DNA of 64,000 nucleotides from Myxococcales bacterium. GTDB lineage: Bacteria > Myxococcota_A > Bradymonadia > UBA7976 > UBA1532. Below the pieces are notes generated by a model. It made no database searches and had not been told where the DNA came from. It worked only from the letters and a program-made list of their open reading frames with translations. Where the stretch lies: positions 62,001 through 126,000 of the forward strand of contig JACKDN010000017.1 of assembly GCA_020633465.1 (NCBI GenBank), in the 5' to 3' direction. Of the stretch, positions 1-10,287 are shown one piece after another (the stretch's first letter is position 1; the number at the start of each line of letters is the position of its first letter). The translations under genes were made by a program, and so were the position numbers.

Positions 1-377
1 ACGTGCGCCAGCTCGTGCCCCATGACCCCGGCGATCTCGGCGCAGTCGGCCGCCTGCAGCAGCAGGCCCGTCGACAGGTACGTGAAGCCGCCGGGCGCGG
101 CGAAGGCGTTCACCAGGTCGTCGTCGGCGATCACCGCCACCTTGTAGCCGCCGATCTCGGAGGGCGGGCGGTGCGGCGCCGAGGCCGCCTCGAGCGGGCG
201 CACGAAGTCGCGCGCCCATTCGGCGACGGGATCGTCGTCGGCCACCAGCACGTACTGTTGGGCCAGCTGCTGATGGACGTTCTGCCCGATCTCCACCTCC
301 TGCTGGTTGCTGATCAGCGAACCGCAGCCGGTGAGCAGGGCGAGGGCGAAGGTCGACGCGAGAGCAGGGATGCGCAT
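1..377 (-). CDS. M48-family metallopeptidase lipoprotein, 3' end cut by the window edge
   Basis: Reading leftwards from an ATG at 377, the product opens with a short hydrophobic signal and the lipobox LLTGC, so it is probably an outer-membrane or periplasmic lipoprotein. About 125 residues are visible. The last ones before the edge are GVMGHELAH, the HExxH zinc motif in the form typical of M48 (HtpX/Ste24/BepA-like) peptidases, and the preceding segment with NAFAAPGG and STGLL is also usual for that family. Family role: proteolytic quality control of envelope proteins. The remainder of the catalytic domain lies outside the window. There is no Shine-Dalgarno site before the ATG; a promoter ends about 8 bases upstream, so the mRNA may be leaderless. 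Confidence 0.85.
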   Translation of the reverse strand, partial: MRIPALASTFALALLTGCGSLISNQQEVEIGQNVHQQLAQQYVLVADDDPVAEWARDFVRPLEAASAPHRPPSEIGGYKVAVIADDDLVNAFAAPGGFTYLSTGLLLQAADCAEIAGVMGHELAH

Positions 378-384
378 GGGGCAC

Positions 385-413
385 CGTTTACCGGCCCGCG
401 CGGCCGCCATCAA
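385..413 (-). promoter_or_regulatory. Candidate sigma-70 promoter of the M48 lipoprotein gene
   Basis: On the minus strand TTGATG (408-413) and TAAACG (385-390) are separated by exactly 17 bases. Transcription would start near 378, and the ATG is at 377. This makes a leaderless transcript likely. The -10 matches the consensus only partly. Confidence 0.45.
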
Positions 414-529
414 CCCCCACGGGCCGCGCGAACGCCGTGCGGTGGCGACCTGCGCGCCGGTGGCGCATCTGTCCACCCGAGGTCACGCCCCGAGGGCGGC
501 GTGGCCCACGGCAAACCCAGGGGGATCGG

Positions 530-1555
530 ATGGACTATCGCAACATGGGGCGCACGGGCGTCAGCGTCTCGTCGCTGTGCCTCGGCGCCATGACCTTCGG
601 CCAGCCGAGCGAGGACTCGTTCATGCACGGCGTGGCGGCCAGCGAGGCCGACAGCTTCCGCATGATGGACCGCGCGCTCGAGGCCGGCATCAACTTCATC
701 GACACGGCGGACGTGTACGGCGACGACGGCCTCAGCGAGCGGGTGATCGGCAAGTGGTTCGCCGATCGCAAGAACCGCCGCGACGTGGTGCTGGCCACCA
801 AGTGCCGCTTCCGCATGTTCGACGGTCGCCTGGGCACCGGGGCCAGCCGCCGGCGCATCATGGAGGCCGTCGAGGCCAGCCTGCGCCGGCTGCAGACCGA
901 CCACATCGACCTGTACCAGATCCACATGCAGGACACGCGGACGCCCGAGGGCGAGGTGCTGCGCGCCCTCGACGACCTCGTGACGCAGGGCAAGATCCTC
1001 TACTACGGATGCAGCAACTACGCCGCCTATCGCCTGGTGCAGGCCGACTGGATCGCCGAGAAGCGGGGCTTTCAGGGCTTCGCGACGCTGCAGGCGCAGT
1101 ACAGCCTGGCCGAGCGCAGCCTCGAGCGCGAGCACGTGCCCTACATGCAGCAGGCGGGCATCGGCCTGCTGCCGTGGTCGCCCCTGGCCGGCGGCCTGCT
1201 GAGCGGGAAGTACCGCAAGGGCGAGCCGGCCCCCGACGGCAGCCGCATGGCGAAGTGGGGCGAGCGCATGAGCCGGTGGGACACGCCCCGCAACTGGCGC
1301 ATCGTCGACGCCCTGCGCGCGGCGGCCGACACGGTGGACGCGTCGCCGGCCACCGTCGCCCTGGCGTGGCTCTTGACGCGGCCGACCGTCACGTCCGTGA
1401 TCACCGGCGTGCGCACGATGGAGCAGCTCGAGGCCAACCTGAAGGCGGCCGAGCTGACCCTGCCGAGCGACGTCATCGAGCGCCTCGACGAGGCCAGCGC
1501 GGAGGCGCCCGGTTACCCCTACGACTTCATCAAGAACGTCGACGGCCGCTGGTAG
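530..1555 (+). CDS. Aldo/keto reductase
   Basis: A 341-residue cytoplasmic NAD(P)H-dependent oxidoreductase of the aldo/keto reductase superfamily. The catalytic tetrad is visible: Asp58 and Tyr63 in DTADVYG, Lys91 in LATKC and His132 in YQIHMQD. The C-terminal part has the nucleotide-binding stretch WLLTRPTVTSVITGVRTMEQL. The ATG at 530 was chosen because AGGGGGA lies 5 bases upstream and family alignment begins here (MDYRNMGRTG); the frame stays open further upstream but that sequence is not family-like. Substrate cannot be told; the insert ASEADSF and length are like the YajO/voltage-gated-channel-beta-type subgroup. The hemW frame follows directly. Confidence 0.88.
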   Translation: MDYRNMGRTGVSVSSLCLGAMTFGQPSEDSFMHGVAASEADSFRMMDRALEAGINFIDTADVYGDDGLSERVIGKWFADRKNRRDVVLATKCRFRMFDGRLGTGASRRRIMEAVEASLRRLQTDHIDLYQIHMQDTRTPEGEVLRALDDLVTQGKILYYGCSNYAAYRLVQADWIAEKRGFQGFATLQAQYSLAERSLEREHVPYMQQAGIGLLPWSPLAGGLLSGKYRKGEPAPDGSRMAKWGERMSRWDTPRNWRIVDALRAAADTVDASPATVALAWLLTRPTVTSVITGVRTMEQLEANLKAAELTLPSDVIERLDEASAEAPGYPYDFIKNVDGRW

Positions 1556-1556
1556 G

Positions 1557-2699
1557 CGCTACGGCGTCTACGTCCACTACCCGTACTGCCGCCGCCACTG
1601 CCCGTACTGCGACTTCACCGTCGCCGTGACGCGCAGCATCCCGCACGCGGCCTATCGCGACGCGGTGCTGGCCGAGCTGGCGGCGCGCGCGCCGGCCTTC
1701 GAGGGCTTCGGCGCGCCGGTCAGCGTCTACTTCGGCGGCGGGACGCCGGGCCTGTGGCCGGCGGCCTGCGTCGGCGCCGTGATCGACGGCGTCGCCGGCC
1801 GGCTGGGCCTGGCGGCCGACGCCGAGATCACCGTCGAGTGCAACCCCGAGGACGTCACGCTCGACCACCTGCGGGGCCTGCGCGTCGCGGGCGTCAACCG
1901 CCTGAGCGTCGGGGCGCAGACCTTCGACGACGCGCTGCTGGCGCGCCTGGGGCGGGCGCACGACGCGACCGCTACGCGCGCGGCGGTGGACGCGGCGCGG
2001 CGGGCGGGCTTCGCCGAGCTGAGCCTCGATCTGATGCACGGCGCGGCCGGGCAGCCCCTCGCCGCCGCCCTGGCCGACGTCGAGGCCGCGTGCGATCTGG
2101 GCCCCACCCACGTCTCGACCTACCAGCTGACCATCGAGGATCGCACCGCGTTCGGCGCGCGGGCCCGCCGCGGCGAGTCGCTGCTGGCGCCCGACGACGT
2201 GCTGGCCGACGCCTTCACGCAGATCCGCGCGGCGCTGCGCGCGCGGGGGGTGGTGCCCTACGAGGTGTCGAACGCCGCGGTGCCGGGGCACGAGGCGGTG
2301 CACAACAGCCTCTACTGGACCTTCGATCCCTACCTCGCGCTGGGCGCCGGCGCGCACGGTTTCTGGCACGACGGGCGGGTGGGCGAGCGCTGGGTGAACG
2401 CCCGCGCGCCGCGGCACTACCTCGCGGGCGCGCGGGCCGGCGCGCCCGCCGAGGCCTCGCGCGAGGCGATCGACGCCGAGACGCTGCTCGACGAGCGCGT
2501 GCTGTGCGGCCTGCGCCTCGATCGCGGGCTGCCGGTGGACGCGGCGCTCGAGGCGCGCTTCGGCGACGCGGCGCGGGGGCTCTCGGCGCGCGGCGATCTG
2601 CGCGTCACCGCCGAGGGGCGCTGGGCGGTGACCGACGCGGCGCGGCCCTTCCTGAACCGGGTGGTGCTGGCGCTGCTCGAGGCGCCCGCAAGTCGCTGA
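1557..2699 (+). CDS. hemW: HemW-like radical SAM protein (heme chaperone / coproporphyrinogen III oxidase-like); start codon not found
   Basis: Radical SAM protein of about 380 residues. Counting from codon 1557, the cluster motif CxxxCxxC is YCRRHCPYCDF with cysteines at 1587, 1599 and 1608. The family signatures FGGGTPGLW, ECNPED, RLSVGAQTF and the C-terminal HemW domain follow, and length matches HemW. HemW proteins bind heme and deliver it to respiratory enzymes; they were long annotated as oxygen-independent coproporphyrinogen oxidases. The frame runs from a TGA at 1455 to the end without any ATG, GTG, TTG or CTG before GTG 1626, which lies after the essential cysteines. So the start is non-canonical, or an indel or base error hides it. 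It follows the aldo/keto reductase stop at once. Confidence 0.8.
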   Translation, partial: RYGVYVHYPYCRRHCPYCDFTVAVTRSIPHAAYRDAVLAELAARAPAFEGFGAPVSVYFGGGTPGLWPAACVGAVIDGVAGRLGLAADAEITVECNPEDVTLDHLRGLRVAGVNRLSVGAQTFDDALLARLGRAHDATATRAAVDAARRAGFAELSLDLMHGAAGQPLAAALADVEAACDLGPTHVSTYQLTIEDRTAFGARARRGESLLAPDDVLADAFTQIRAALRARGVVPYEVSNAAVPGHEAVHNSLYWTFDPYLALGAGAHGFWHDGRVGERWVNARAPRHYLAGARAGAPAEASREAIDAETLLDERVLCGLRLDRGLPVDAALEARFGDAARGLSARGDLRVTAEGRWAVTDAARPFLNRVVLALLEAPASR

Positions 2700-2720
2700 T
2701 TTCGGCCGGATTTCGGCGTC

Positions 2721-2749
2721 TTGACTCGGTTGTTGGGGCGAGTGATAAT
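2721..2749 (+). promoter_or_regulatory. hrcA promoter with an embedded inverted repeat
   Basis: TTGACT (2721-2726), a 17-base spacer and GATAAT (2744-2749) form one of the best sigma-70 promoters in the window. The predicted start near 2756 is only about two bases before the GTG of hrcA. Inside the promoter ACTCG (2724-2728) and CGAGT (2739-2743) form an inverted repeat. The right half GAGTGATAA matches the CIRCE half-site GAGTGCTAA at 8 of 9 positions, but the left half is weak and the spacing is 12 rather than 9, so this is at most a degenerate HrcA operator. Confidence 0.65.
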
Positions 2750-2757
2750 CCGCCGAC

Positions 2758-3840
2758 GTGCAGAGACGCCCCCCTCGGAACGACCCGCGCGCGCGACGCG
2801 CGCCCGGCCCCGCCGGTCTGGGCCCCCGCGCCGCCGGGGTGCTGCGGGGCGTCGTCGCCGGCTACCTGCGCACCGGTGAGCCCGTCGGATCGACCGCCGC
2901 GCTGCGCCACGCGCGCCTGCCGGTCAGCGCCGCCACCGTGCGGGTGGTGATGGGCGAGCTGACGCAGGCGGGGCTGCTCGCGCAGCCGCACACCTCGGCC
3001 GGCCGCGTGCCCACCCACGAGGGGCTGCGCCTGTACGTCGACCACCTGATGCGCGCGCGGGCCCCCTCCGCGGCCCAGCGCGACGGCCTGTCGGCCGCGC
3101 TGCTCGCCGCCGGCGAGGCCCCCGAGGATCTCGTGCGCACCGCCTCGCGCCACCTGGCCGTCACCTGCACGCGCACCGCGGTCGGCCGGCGCCCCCGCGT
3201 CGACGCGGTCGCGGTCGACCGGCTGCAGCTCGTGGCGCTGGGCGGCGACCGCGTGCTGGCCGTGCTGGTGCTGGTCGACGGCACGGTCTGCGATCGCGTC
3301 GTGCGCTTCGAGGGCCGCGCCGACGACCTGGCGCGGGCCCAGAACCTGTTCAACGAGCGCTTCGCCGGCCGCACCGTGGTGGCGGTGCGCGCGGCCCTCG
3401 CCGCCGAGCTCGAGGGCGCCGAGGCGGACGTCGATCCCGACGCGCCGCTGCTGCGCCTCGCCGGCCGGGCGCTGCCCGAGGCCGAGACGCCGGACGACGC
3501 CGTCTTCGTCGAGGGGCGCACGCACCTGCTGACCCACGCCGACGACGCGGGCCGGCTGGGCGAGGTGATGCGGGCGCTCGAGGACAAGCAGCTGTTGCTG
3601 ACGTTGCTGGACGAGCTGGCCGCCGAGGGGGGCGCCCGGGTCGTGTTCGGCGACGAGCTGGGGGTCGGGGGGTTGAGCGGCTGCACGCTGGTCACGGCGG
3701 CCTACGGGGCCTTCGGGCGATCGCTGGGGGCGGTTGCCATCATCGGACCGGTGCGCATGGATTACGCGCGGATCGTGCCTTGGGTCGGTTATACGGCCAG
3801 CGCGATCAGCGGTATGCTCGGCCGGGCCGGGGCGCGCTGA
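2758..3840 (+). CDS. hrcA: Heat-inducible transcription repressor HrcA
   Basis: A 360-residue DNA-binding repressor. The N-terminal winged helix shows the HrcA signature GYLRTGEPVGS followed by VSAATVRVVMGELTQAGLL and the strongly conserved HTSAGRVPT. The C-terminal half has the family features NLFNERF and the terminal GPVRMDYARIVPWV. In other bacteria HrcA binds CIRCE operators and represses chaperone genes. It is first in the hrcA-grpE-dnaK-dnaJ cluster, which supports the assignment. The GTG start at 2758 has no Shine-Dalgarno site but lies at the predicted transcription start, giving an N-terminus about 20 residues longer than usual; a later GTG near residue 28 is a weaker alternative. 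Confidence 0.92.
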   Translation: MQRRPPRNDPRARRAPGPAGLGPRAAGVLRGVVAGYLRTGEPVGSTAALRHARLPVSAATVRVVMGELTQAGLLAQPHTSAGRVPTHEGLRLYVDHLMRARAPSAAQRDGLSAALLAAGEAPEDLVRTASRHLAVTCTRTAVGRRPRVDAVAVDRLQLVALGGDRVLAVLVLVDGTVCDRVVRFEGRADDLARAQNLFNERFAGRTVVAVRAALAAELEGAEADVDPDAPLLRLAGRALPEAETPDDAVFVEGRTHLLTHADDAGRLGEVMRALEDKQLLLTLLDELAAEGGARVVFGDELGVGGLSGCTLVTAAYGAFGRSLGAVAIIGPVRMDYARIVPWVGYTASAISGMLGRAGAR

Positions 3841-3885
3841 GGCGCCGGGGCCGGCCCAAAAAAGAGACGAGGGCGAGGAGGAAGC

Positions 3886-4509
3886 ATGTCCGAGGCGAGC
3901 AACAAGGGGCCTGGCCTCGACGAGCAGATGCAGGCCGCCGCCGAGGCGGCCGCCGCGGCCCTGGGGGGCGACAAGAAGGCCAACGAGGCGCCCGCGAAGA
4001 GCGCCCCGGCGGACGTCGAGACGATCGCGCGGCTCGAGACGCAGATCGACGAGTGGAAGAGCCGGGCGTACCGCCAGGCCGCCGACCTCGAGAACATGCG
4101 CAAGCGGCACACGAAGGAGCGGGAAGAGACCCGCAAGTTCGGCATCGAGGGGCTGCTCAAGGATCTGCTGCCGGTGGTCGACAACATGGAGCGCGCGCTG
4201 GGGCACGCCGAGACCGAGGGGGGCAACGAGGGCCTCGTCGAGGGCGTGCGCATGGTGTGGAAGCAGTTCCTCGGCGTCGTCGAGTCGTACGGCGCGCGGC
4301 CCTTCGAGGCGCTGGGTGAGCCCTTCGATCCCCAGGTGCACGAGGCCATGACGCAGATGCCGTCGGCGGAGCACCCGCCGAACACGGTCATTCAAGTCTT
4401 CCAGCGGGGTTGGATGTTGCACGACCGGCTGGTGCGACCGGCCATGGTGGTGGTATCGAAGGCGCCGGAGGGAACCACGTCCGAGGACGACTCGGCCAGC
4501 GACGCGTGA
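3886..4509 (+). CDS. grpE: Nucleotide exchange factor GrpE
   Basis: A 207-residue co-chaperone that releases ADP from DnaK. The acidic/alanine-rich N-terminus is followed by a long coiled-coil helix (about residues 40-85, RQAADLENMRKRHTKE) and the beta-domain signature near the C-terminus (GEPFDPQVHEAM, PPNTVIQVFQRGWMLHDRLVRPAMVVVSK). The ATG is preceded by GAGGAGGAAGC, an excellent ribosome-binding site. It lies 45 bases after hrcA and 58 bases before dnaK, so it is probably cotranscribed. Confidence 0.95.
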   Translation: MSEASNKGPGLDEQMQAAAEAAAAALGGDKKANEAPAKSAPADVETIARLETQIDEWKSRAYRQAADLENMRKRHTKEREETRKFGIEGLLKDLLPVVDNMERALGHAETEGGNEGLVEGVRMVWKQFLGVVESYGARPFEALGEPFDPQVHEAMTQMPSAEHPPNTVIQVFQRGWMLHDRLVRPAMVVVSKAPEGTTSEDDSASDA

Positions 4510-4567
4510 GGCGCCGGGGCGAGGCTGGGGGAGCCGAGGCTGGGACGGCCAGGGGGGCCACGAACGC

Positions 4568-6394
<1,827 letters not shown>

Positions 6395-6456
6395 TCGACG
6401 TCGCCGCCGGCGTCGGTCGCGGCGCGACCCGCGCCGCGTGACCGGATCCCACCACC

Positions 6457-7584
6457 GTGGCCGAGAAGCAGGACTACTACGAGCTGCTGGGCGTCGCCCG
6501 TGACGTCGACGCCGAGGCGCTGAAGAAGGCGTTCCGGAAGAAGGCGATGCAGCTGCACCCGGATCGCAACGCCGATCCGGACGCCGAGGAGCAGTTCAAG
6601 GCCGTCAACGAGGCCTACGCGGTGCTGAGCGATCCCGAGAAGCGGGCGCGCTACGATCGCTTCGGCCACGACGCGCCGGGCGGCTTCGGCGGCGGTCAGG
6701 GGCCCTTCGGCTTCGATCCGGACACCGTGCGCGACGTCTTCGGCGGCGACCTGTTCGAGCAGCTCTTCGGCGCCTTCTTCCGCGGCGGCCGGGCGCGCCA
6801 CGGGCGCGATCTGCAGGTGCCGATGACCGTGACGCTGGACGAGGTGGCGCGGGGCGGCGATCGCTCGGTCACCTTCACCCGGCGGGGCGCCTGCGACACC
6901 TGCGACGGCAGCGGCGCTGCGCCCGGCACGCGGCCCGTGCGCTGCGACACCTGCGGCGGCATGGGCCAGGTGCGCGTGCGCGCCGGCTTCGTGGCGATGC
7001 TGCAGGCCTGCCCGGACTGCCGGGGGCAGGGGACGCGCATCACCAGCCCGTGCCCGGCCTGCCGGGGCGCGGGGCAGGTGTCGGAAGAGGTGACGCTGAA
7101 GGTGCCGGTGCCGCCGGGCATCGCCACCGGGCACAAGCTGCGCCTCGACGGCGAGGGGCACGCGGGCCAGGACGCCGGCCTGGCCGGCGATCTGTACGTG
7201 CAGATCGAGGTCGAGCCCCACCCCTTCTTCGAGCGGCGCGGCGACGATCTGGTGTGCGAGGTGCCGATCAGCTTCCCGCAGGCCGCGCTGGGGGCCACCA
7301 TCGAGGTGCCCACGCTGGACGGCAAGGCGCGGGTGAAGGTGCCGTCGGGCACGCAGTCGGGCAAGACGCTGCGGCTGCGCGGCAAGGGGCTGCCGCTGGT
7401 GCGCGGGCGGGGCGCGGGCGATCAGCTGGTGAAGCTGCAGATCGAGACGCCGCAGAACCTCACGGCGAAGCAGCGCGAGCTGCTCGAGGCCTTCGAGGAC
7501 ACGCTCGAAGCGGACGAGGGGGCCACCGCGGCGGCGCCCCGGCGCAAGGGCTTCCTCGAGAAGCTGAAGGAGCTGTTCGACTGA
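6457..7584 (+). CDS. dnaJ: Hsp40 co-chaperone DnaJ
   Basis: A 375-residue DnaJ. The J domain has HPD at residues 34-36, then a short Gly/Phe region, then four zinc-finger repeats CDTCDGSG, CDTCGGMG, CPDCRGQG and CPACRGAG, then the two beta-barrel peptide-binding domains with GDLYVQIEVEPHPFFERRGDDL. The C-terminus is basic and family-divergent (RRKGFLEKLKELFD). The GTG start has no clear ribosome-binding site, 62 bases after dnaK, so translation may depend on coupling. The gene ends 16 bases before the convergent moxR. Confidence 0.94.
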   Translation: MAEKQDYYELLGVARDVDAEALKKAFRKKAMQLHPDRNADPDAEEQFKAVNEAYAVLSDPEKRARYDRFGHDAPGGFGGGQGPFGFDPDTVRDVFGGDLFEQLFGAFFRGGRARHGRDLQVPMTVTLDEVARGGDRSVTFTRRGACDTCDGSGAAPGTRPVRCDTCGGMGQVRVRAGFVAMLQACPDCRGQGTRITSPCPACRGAGQVSEEVTLKVPVPPGIATGHKLRLDGEGHAGQDAGLAGDLYVQIEVEPHPFFERRGDDLVCEVPISFPQAALGATIEVPTLDGKARVKVPSGTQSGKTLRLRGKGLPLVRGRGAGDQLVKLQIETPQNLTAKQRELLEAFEDTLEADEGATAAAPRRKGFLEKLKELFD

Positions 7585-7600
7585 CGGCCCGGTGGGGGCT

Positions 7601-8545
7601 TCAGACGGGCACCGGCACCTGCTCGATGAGCTGCCGGATGACCTGCTCGGCCTCGTCGTGGGCCCGCAGCAAGCCCTCGGCCGTGCCGGTGGCGTGGACG
7701 CGGTGGGCCAGCACGGGCACCGCCAGCGCCTTGATGTCGTCGGGCAGCACGTAGGTGCGCCCCAGCAGCAGGGCCCGGGCGCGCGCGGCGCGCTGCAGGG
7801 CGAGGGCGCCGCGGGTGCTGACGCCCAGCTCGAGCTGCGGCGTCCGCCGCGACTCCTCGACCAACGCCATCACGTAGTCCAGCACGAGATCGTCCACGCG
7901 CACGGCGTCGACGGCGTCCTGCAGGCCGCGCAGATCCTCGATGGACAGCTGCGGCTCGAGGCGCCCGAGGGGATCGGCGCCGCCGCCCGCGCGCAGGATG
8001 TCGCGCTCGACCCGCTGATCCGGGTAGCCCATGTGCAGCCGCACCATGAAGCGGTCGAGCTGGCTCTCGGGCAGGGGATAGGTGCCGTGGAAGTCCTGCG
8101 GGTTCTGGGTGGCGATGACGATGAACGGGTCGGGCAGGGGCCGGGTCTCGTTGTCGATCGACACCTGCCCCTCGTTCATCGCCTCGAGCAGGCTGCTCTG
8201 CGTCTTGGGGGTGGTGCGGTTGATCTCGTCGGCCAGCACGACGTTCGCGAAGATCGGCCCGGGCCGGAAGTCGAAGCGGCCCTCGTCGCGCAGGAAGATG
8301 TTCACGCCCAGGATGTCGCTGGGCAAAAGGTCGCTCGTGAACTGGATGCGGCGGAAGGTGCAGCCGAGGGCGCGCGCGACGGCGTGGCCCAGGGTGGTCT
8401 TGCCGACGCCGGGCACGTCCTCGAGCAGCAGGTGGCCGCGCGCGAGCACCGCGGTCAGGGCGTCGAGCACCACGGTGTCCTTGCCCCGCACCACCCCGTT
8501 GATGGCGTCGACGAGGCGTCGGAGCGTCTCCTGCTGCGCGGTCAA
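7601..8545 (-). CDS. MoxR-family AAA+ ATPase
   Basis: A 314-residue AAA+ ATPase. Walker A is EDVPGVGKTTLG, Walker B is VVLADEINRTTPK, sensor 1 is FIVIATQNPQDFHGTYPLPESQLDRF, which is the MoxR signature, and the lid domain follows. MoxR ATPases act as chaperones for VWA or other partner proteins. The start is a TTG at 8545: GGAGGA lies 8 bases upstream, while the ATG at 8562 is in another frame. MoxR genes often sit beside DUF58 and transglutaminase genes; in this window those are 50 kb away (56656-60166), so partnership is only possible. The upstream stretch to about 8800 holds no gene. Confidence 0.9.
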   Translation of the reverse strand: MTAQQETLRRLVDAINGVVRGKDTVVLDALTAVLARGHLLLEDVPGVGKTTLGHAVARALGCTFRRIQFTSDLLPSDILGVNIFLRDEGRFDFRPGPIFANVVLADEINRTTPKTQSSLLEAMNEGQVSIDNETRPLPDPFIVIATQNPQDFHGTYPLPESQLDRFMVRLHMGYPDQRVERDILRAGGGADPLGRLEPQLSIEDLRGLQDAVDAVRVDDLVLDYVMALVEESRRTPQLELGVSTRGALALQRAARARALLLGRTYVLPDDIKALAVPVLAHRVHATGTAEGLLRAHDEAEQVIRQLIEQVPVPV

Positions 8546-8646
8546 CCGCCGGGTCCTCCATGCGCCTGCGCCCTGCCGTTGTAAGGGCCGCGGGCCCGCT
8601 ACGCAAGCTCGGCTCGCGCCCGGGGTCTGATCGACGGCCGTTGGTT

Positions 8647-10287
8647 CTTCGGTTGCGGCGTGGCCGGGTCGGCCGCGTCGCGGGCGCCTACGTCGACGTC
8701 ACACGTCGGGCACGGGCGCGAGTCGGTGCAAGGGGGTTCGTAGGGCGCACGTCGCCCAGGGCCGCCGGCTGCAAGGCGACAGGGTGGCGGCAGATGATGC
8801 GGTGAGCGTCAGGCCGCGGCGCGGCGCGCTTCGGCGAAGCTCTCTGCACGTGTCCTCCAGGCGTCTCGTCGTTCGGCCCAGTACTCCTGCCACCAGCCGT
8901 TGGCCTTCAGCACGCGTAGGGCGAGGATGTTGCTGACGTTGTCCGGGTGCCACCAGGCGCCGGCGATCTTCACGCGGGCCTGAACCACGTGGCGGTGAGC
9001 GCTCTCGACCTCGCTACTGGCAGTGCTCCAGCCCTCCGCCCGGAAGTCGGCATATCGGGTGGCGTCGCTGTTACGGTCGAAGTAGGCGGCCTCGCGACGG
9101 AGATCGTCGTTGCGTGACTTCGGGTCGGGCCCCGACCGTTCCCAGGCTCGGGTCAACTCGGCGACGACGCTGTCCGTATCGCCGGTTTCGATCCTGCCCA
9201 GGGCATCGGCGGCCCACAGCTTCGGCGTCACCCCCTCCCCGAGCGCGCCTTCCGCCCCGAGTAGCTCGCTCGCCGAGCTGAGGTGTTCCTTGCAATGGGG
9301 GCGGTCCAAGATGAACCGGAAGGGTCCGGCGTTGAAGACCTCCTCCATGCGGGAGCGGATGTGGAGGGCGCCATCCGCGAGCCCGCGTACCTCGGTCTGC
9401 TCCGTCCAGCCCTTAAGGAGAGCAAGCGCGAACAGGTCGTCGAACGACTCGTCCAGTTCGTCGGTCGGCCTCGCCGAGTAGAGACGGTCGACCTCGCCGG
9501 GCTTCTGCACGAGGCCCACCTTGGCCTCTTCCCACCGGCACTTGCGTTTGCGCTTCGGCAGTCCTCGCACTGGGGTCAACTCCGGCTCTTCGCCCTCGGG
9601 CACCTCGATCGGCTCGAGGGTGGCCACCGGGATCATGCCGCCGTCCCACTCGACCTCCAGTTCATCGGCGCCCCCGTCAGCAGCCCGCGCAGGGCGTTCG
9701 ACCAGTTGGCGGGCCACCTCGAGCTTGCGACCGATGAAGTCGCGCGCGTGGCCACCATGCTCATGGAGCATTCGCAGCGCCGTCGTGCGCTCCATCTCCA
9801 CCCCCGGGTGATGGCGCTCCAGCTTGGCCACCGCCTTACCGGCTGGCTCGTCGGCGACCAGATCGACGGCGGCCTCCTGCACGAGCAGCGACCACGTCTC
9901 CCGATCGGTGCCGAGCAAACCGTGCAGCGGCCGATCGCCGCTGCGGCACGCACGGCAGTACACGTACGGATCCTCGACGACTACGGGCCCGAACGGCGTT
10001 TCGCGCCGCCACTTCGTCGTCCGGTGCAGCGCCGCGGGCCGGCCGCACGAGCACAACCCCCGGACCTGCTTCGCCTGGGCGCCACGCACGGTGACGAAGA
10101 TCTGCAGAAGGTCGTGCCCCAGCGTACGGACCAGCTCCGAAACCTGTTCCTCGGCGGACAGCAGGTCGGGCACCGCATCACCCTCAGCGCAGCCCAGAAG
10201 ACAATTCCGGTAGCGCGACTTCAGGGTGATGAGGATAGAATCCACGTCGGGCGGGAGCATTGGTCGACCTCCGTGTAGCAACCGAAG
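8647..10287. mobile_element. ISKra4-like insertion sequence
   Basis: A single transposase gene is bracketed by a perfect 10-bp inverted repeat: CTTCGGTTGC at 8647-8656 and GCAACCGAAG at 10278-10287, giving an element of 1641 bp, a size usual for ISKra4-family elements. The repeat does not extend perfectly inwards, and I see no target-site duplication in the ten bases on either side. The internal sequence is visibly less GC-rich than the neighbours. Ends are therefore a proposal; the transposase itself is well supported. Confidence 0.55.
8809..10260 (-). CDS. ISKra4-family transposase
   Basis: A 483-residue DDE-type transposase. An N-terminal zinc-binding-like region (CSCGRPAAL ... CRAC) and TPFGPVVVEDPYVYC correspond to the conserved LFGPVxVxRxYYxC block of this family. 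The catalytic region shows ELEWDGGMIPV-type first Asp (here EVEWDGG), the RWEEAKVG motif, RGLADGALHI with the second Asp and the C-terminal SSEVESAHRHVVQARVK with the Glu. The ATG at 10260 is chosen because GGAGGT lies 6 bases upstream; the open frame further upstream is not protein-like. The reading frame is intact, so the element may be active or recently arrived. Confidence 0.85.
   Translation of the reverse strand: MLPPDVDSILITLKSRYRNCLLGCAEGDAVPDLLSAEEQVSELVRTLGHDLLQIFVTVRGAQAKQVRGLCSCGRPAALHRTTKWRRETPFGPVVVEDPYVYCRACRSGDRPLHGLLGTDRETWSLLVQEAAVDLVADEPAGKAVAKLERHHPGVEMERTTALRMLHEHGGHARDFIGRKLEVARQLVERPARAADGGADELEVEWDGGMIPVATLEPIEVPEGEEPELTPVRGLPKRKRKCRWEEAKVGLVQKPGEVDRLYSARPTDELDESFDDLFALALLKGWTEQTEVRGLADGALHIRSRMEEVFNAGPFRFILDRPHCKEHLSSASELLGAEGALGEGVTPKLWAADALGRIETGDTDSVVAELTRAWERSGPDPKSRNDDLRREAAYFDRNSDATRYADFRAEGWSTASSEVESAHRHVVQARVKIAGAWWHPDNVSNILALRVLKANGWWQEYWAERRDAWRTRAESFAEARRAAA

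Noticed and set aside
3..593. Long open frame on the plus strand over the M48 peptidase gene
   Set aside because: It is the high-GC shadow of the minus-strand gene; its product has no signal, domain or ribosome-binding site.
7601..8545. MoxR gene as part of the DUF58/TgpA operon
   Set aside because: The genes are about 50 kb apart and separately placed; a functional link is possible but not shown by this sequence.
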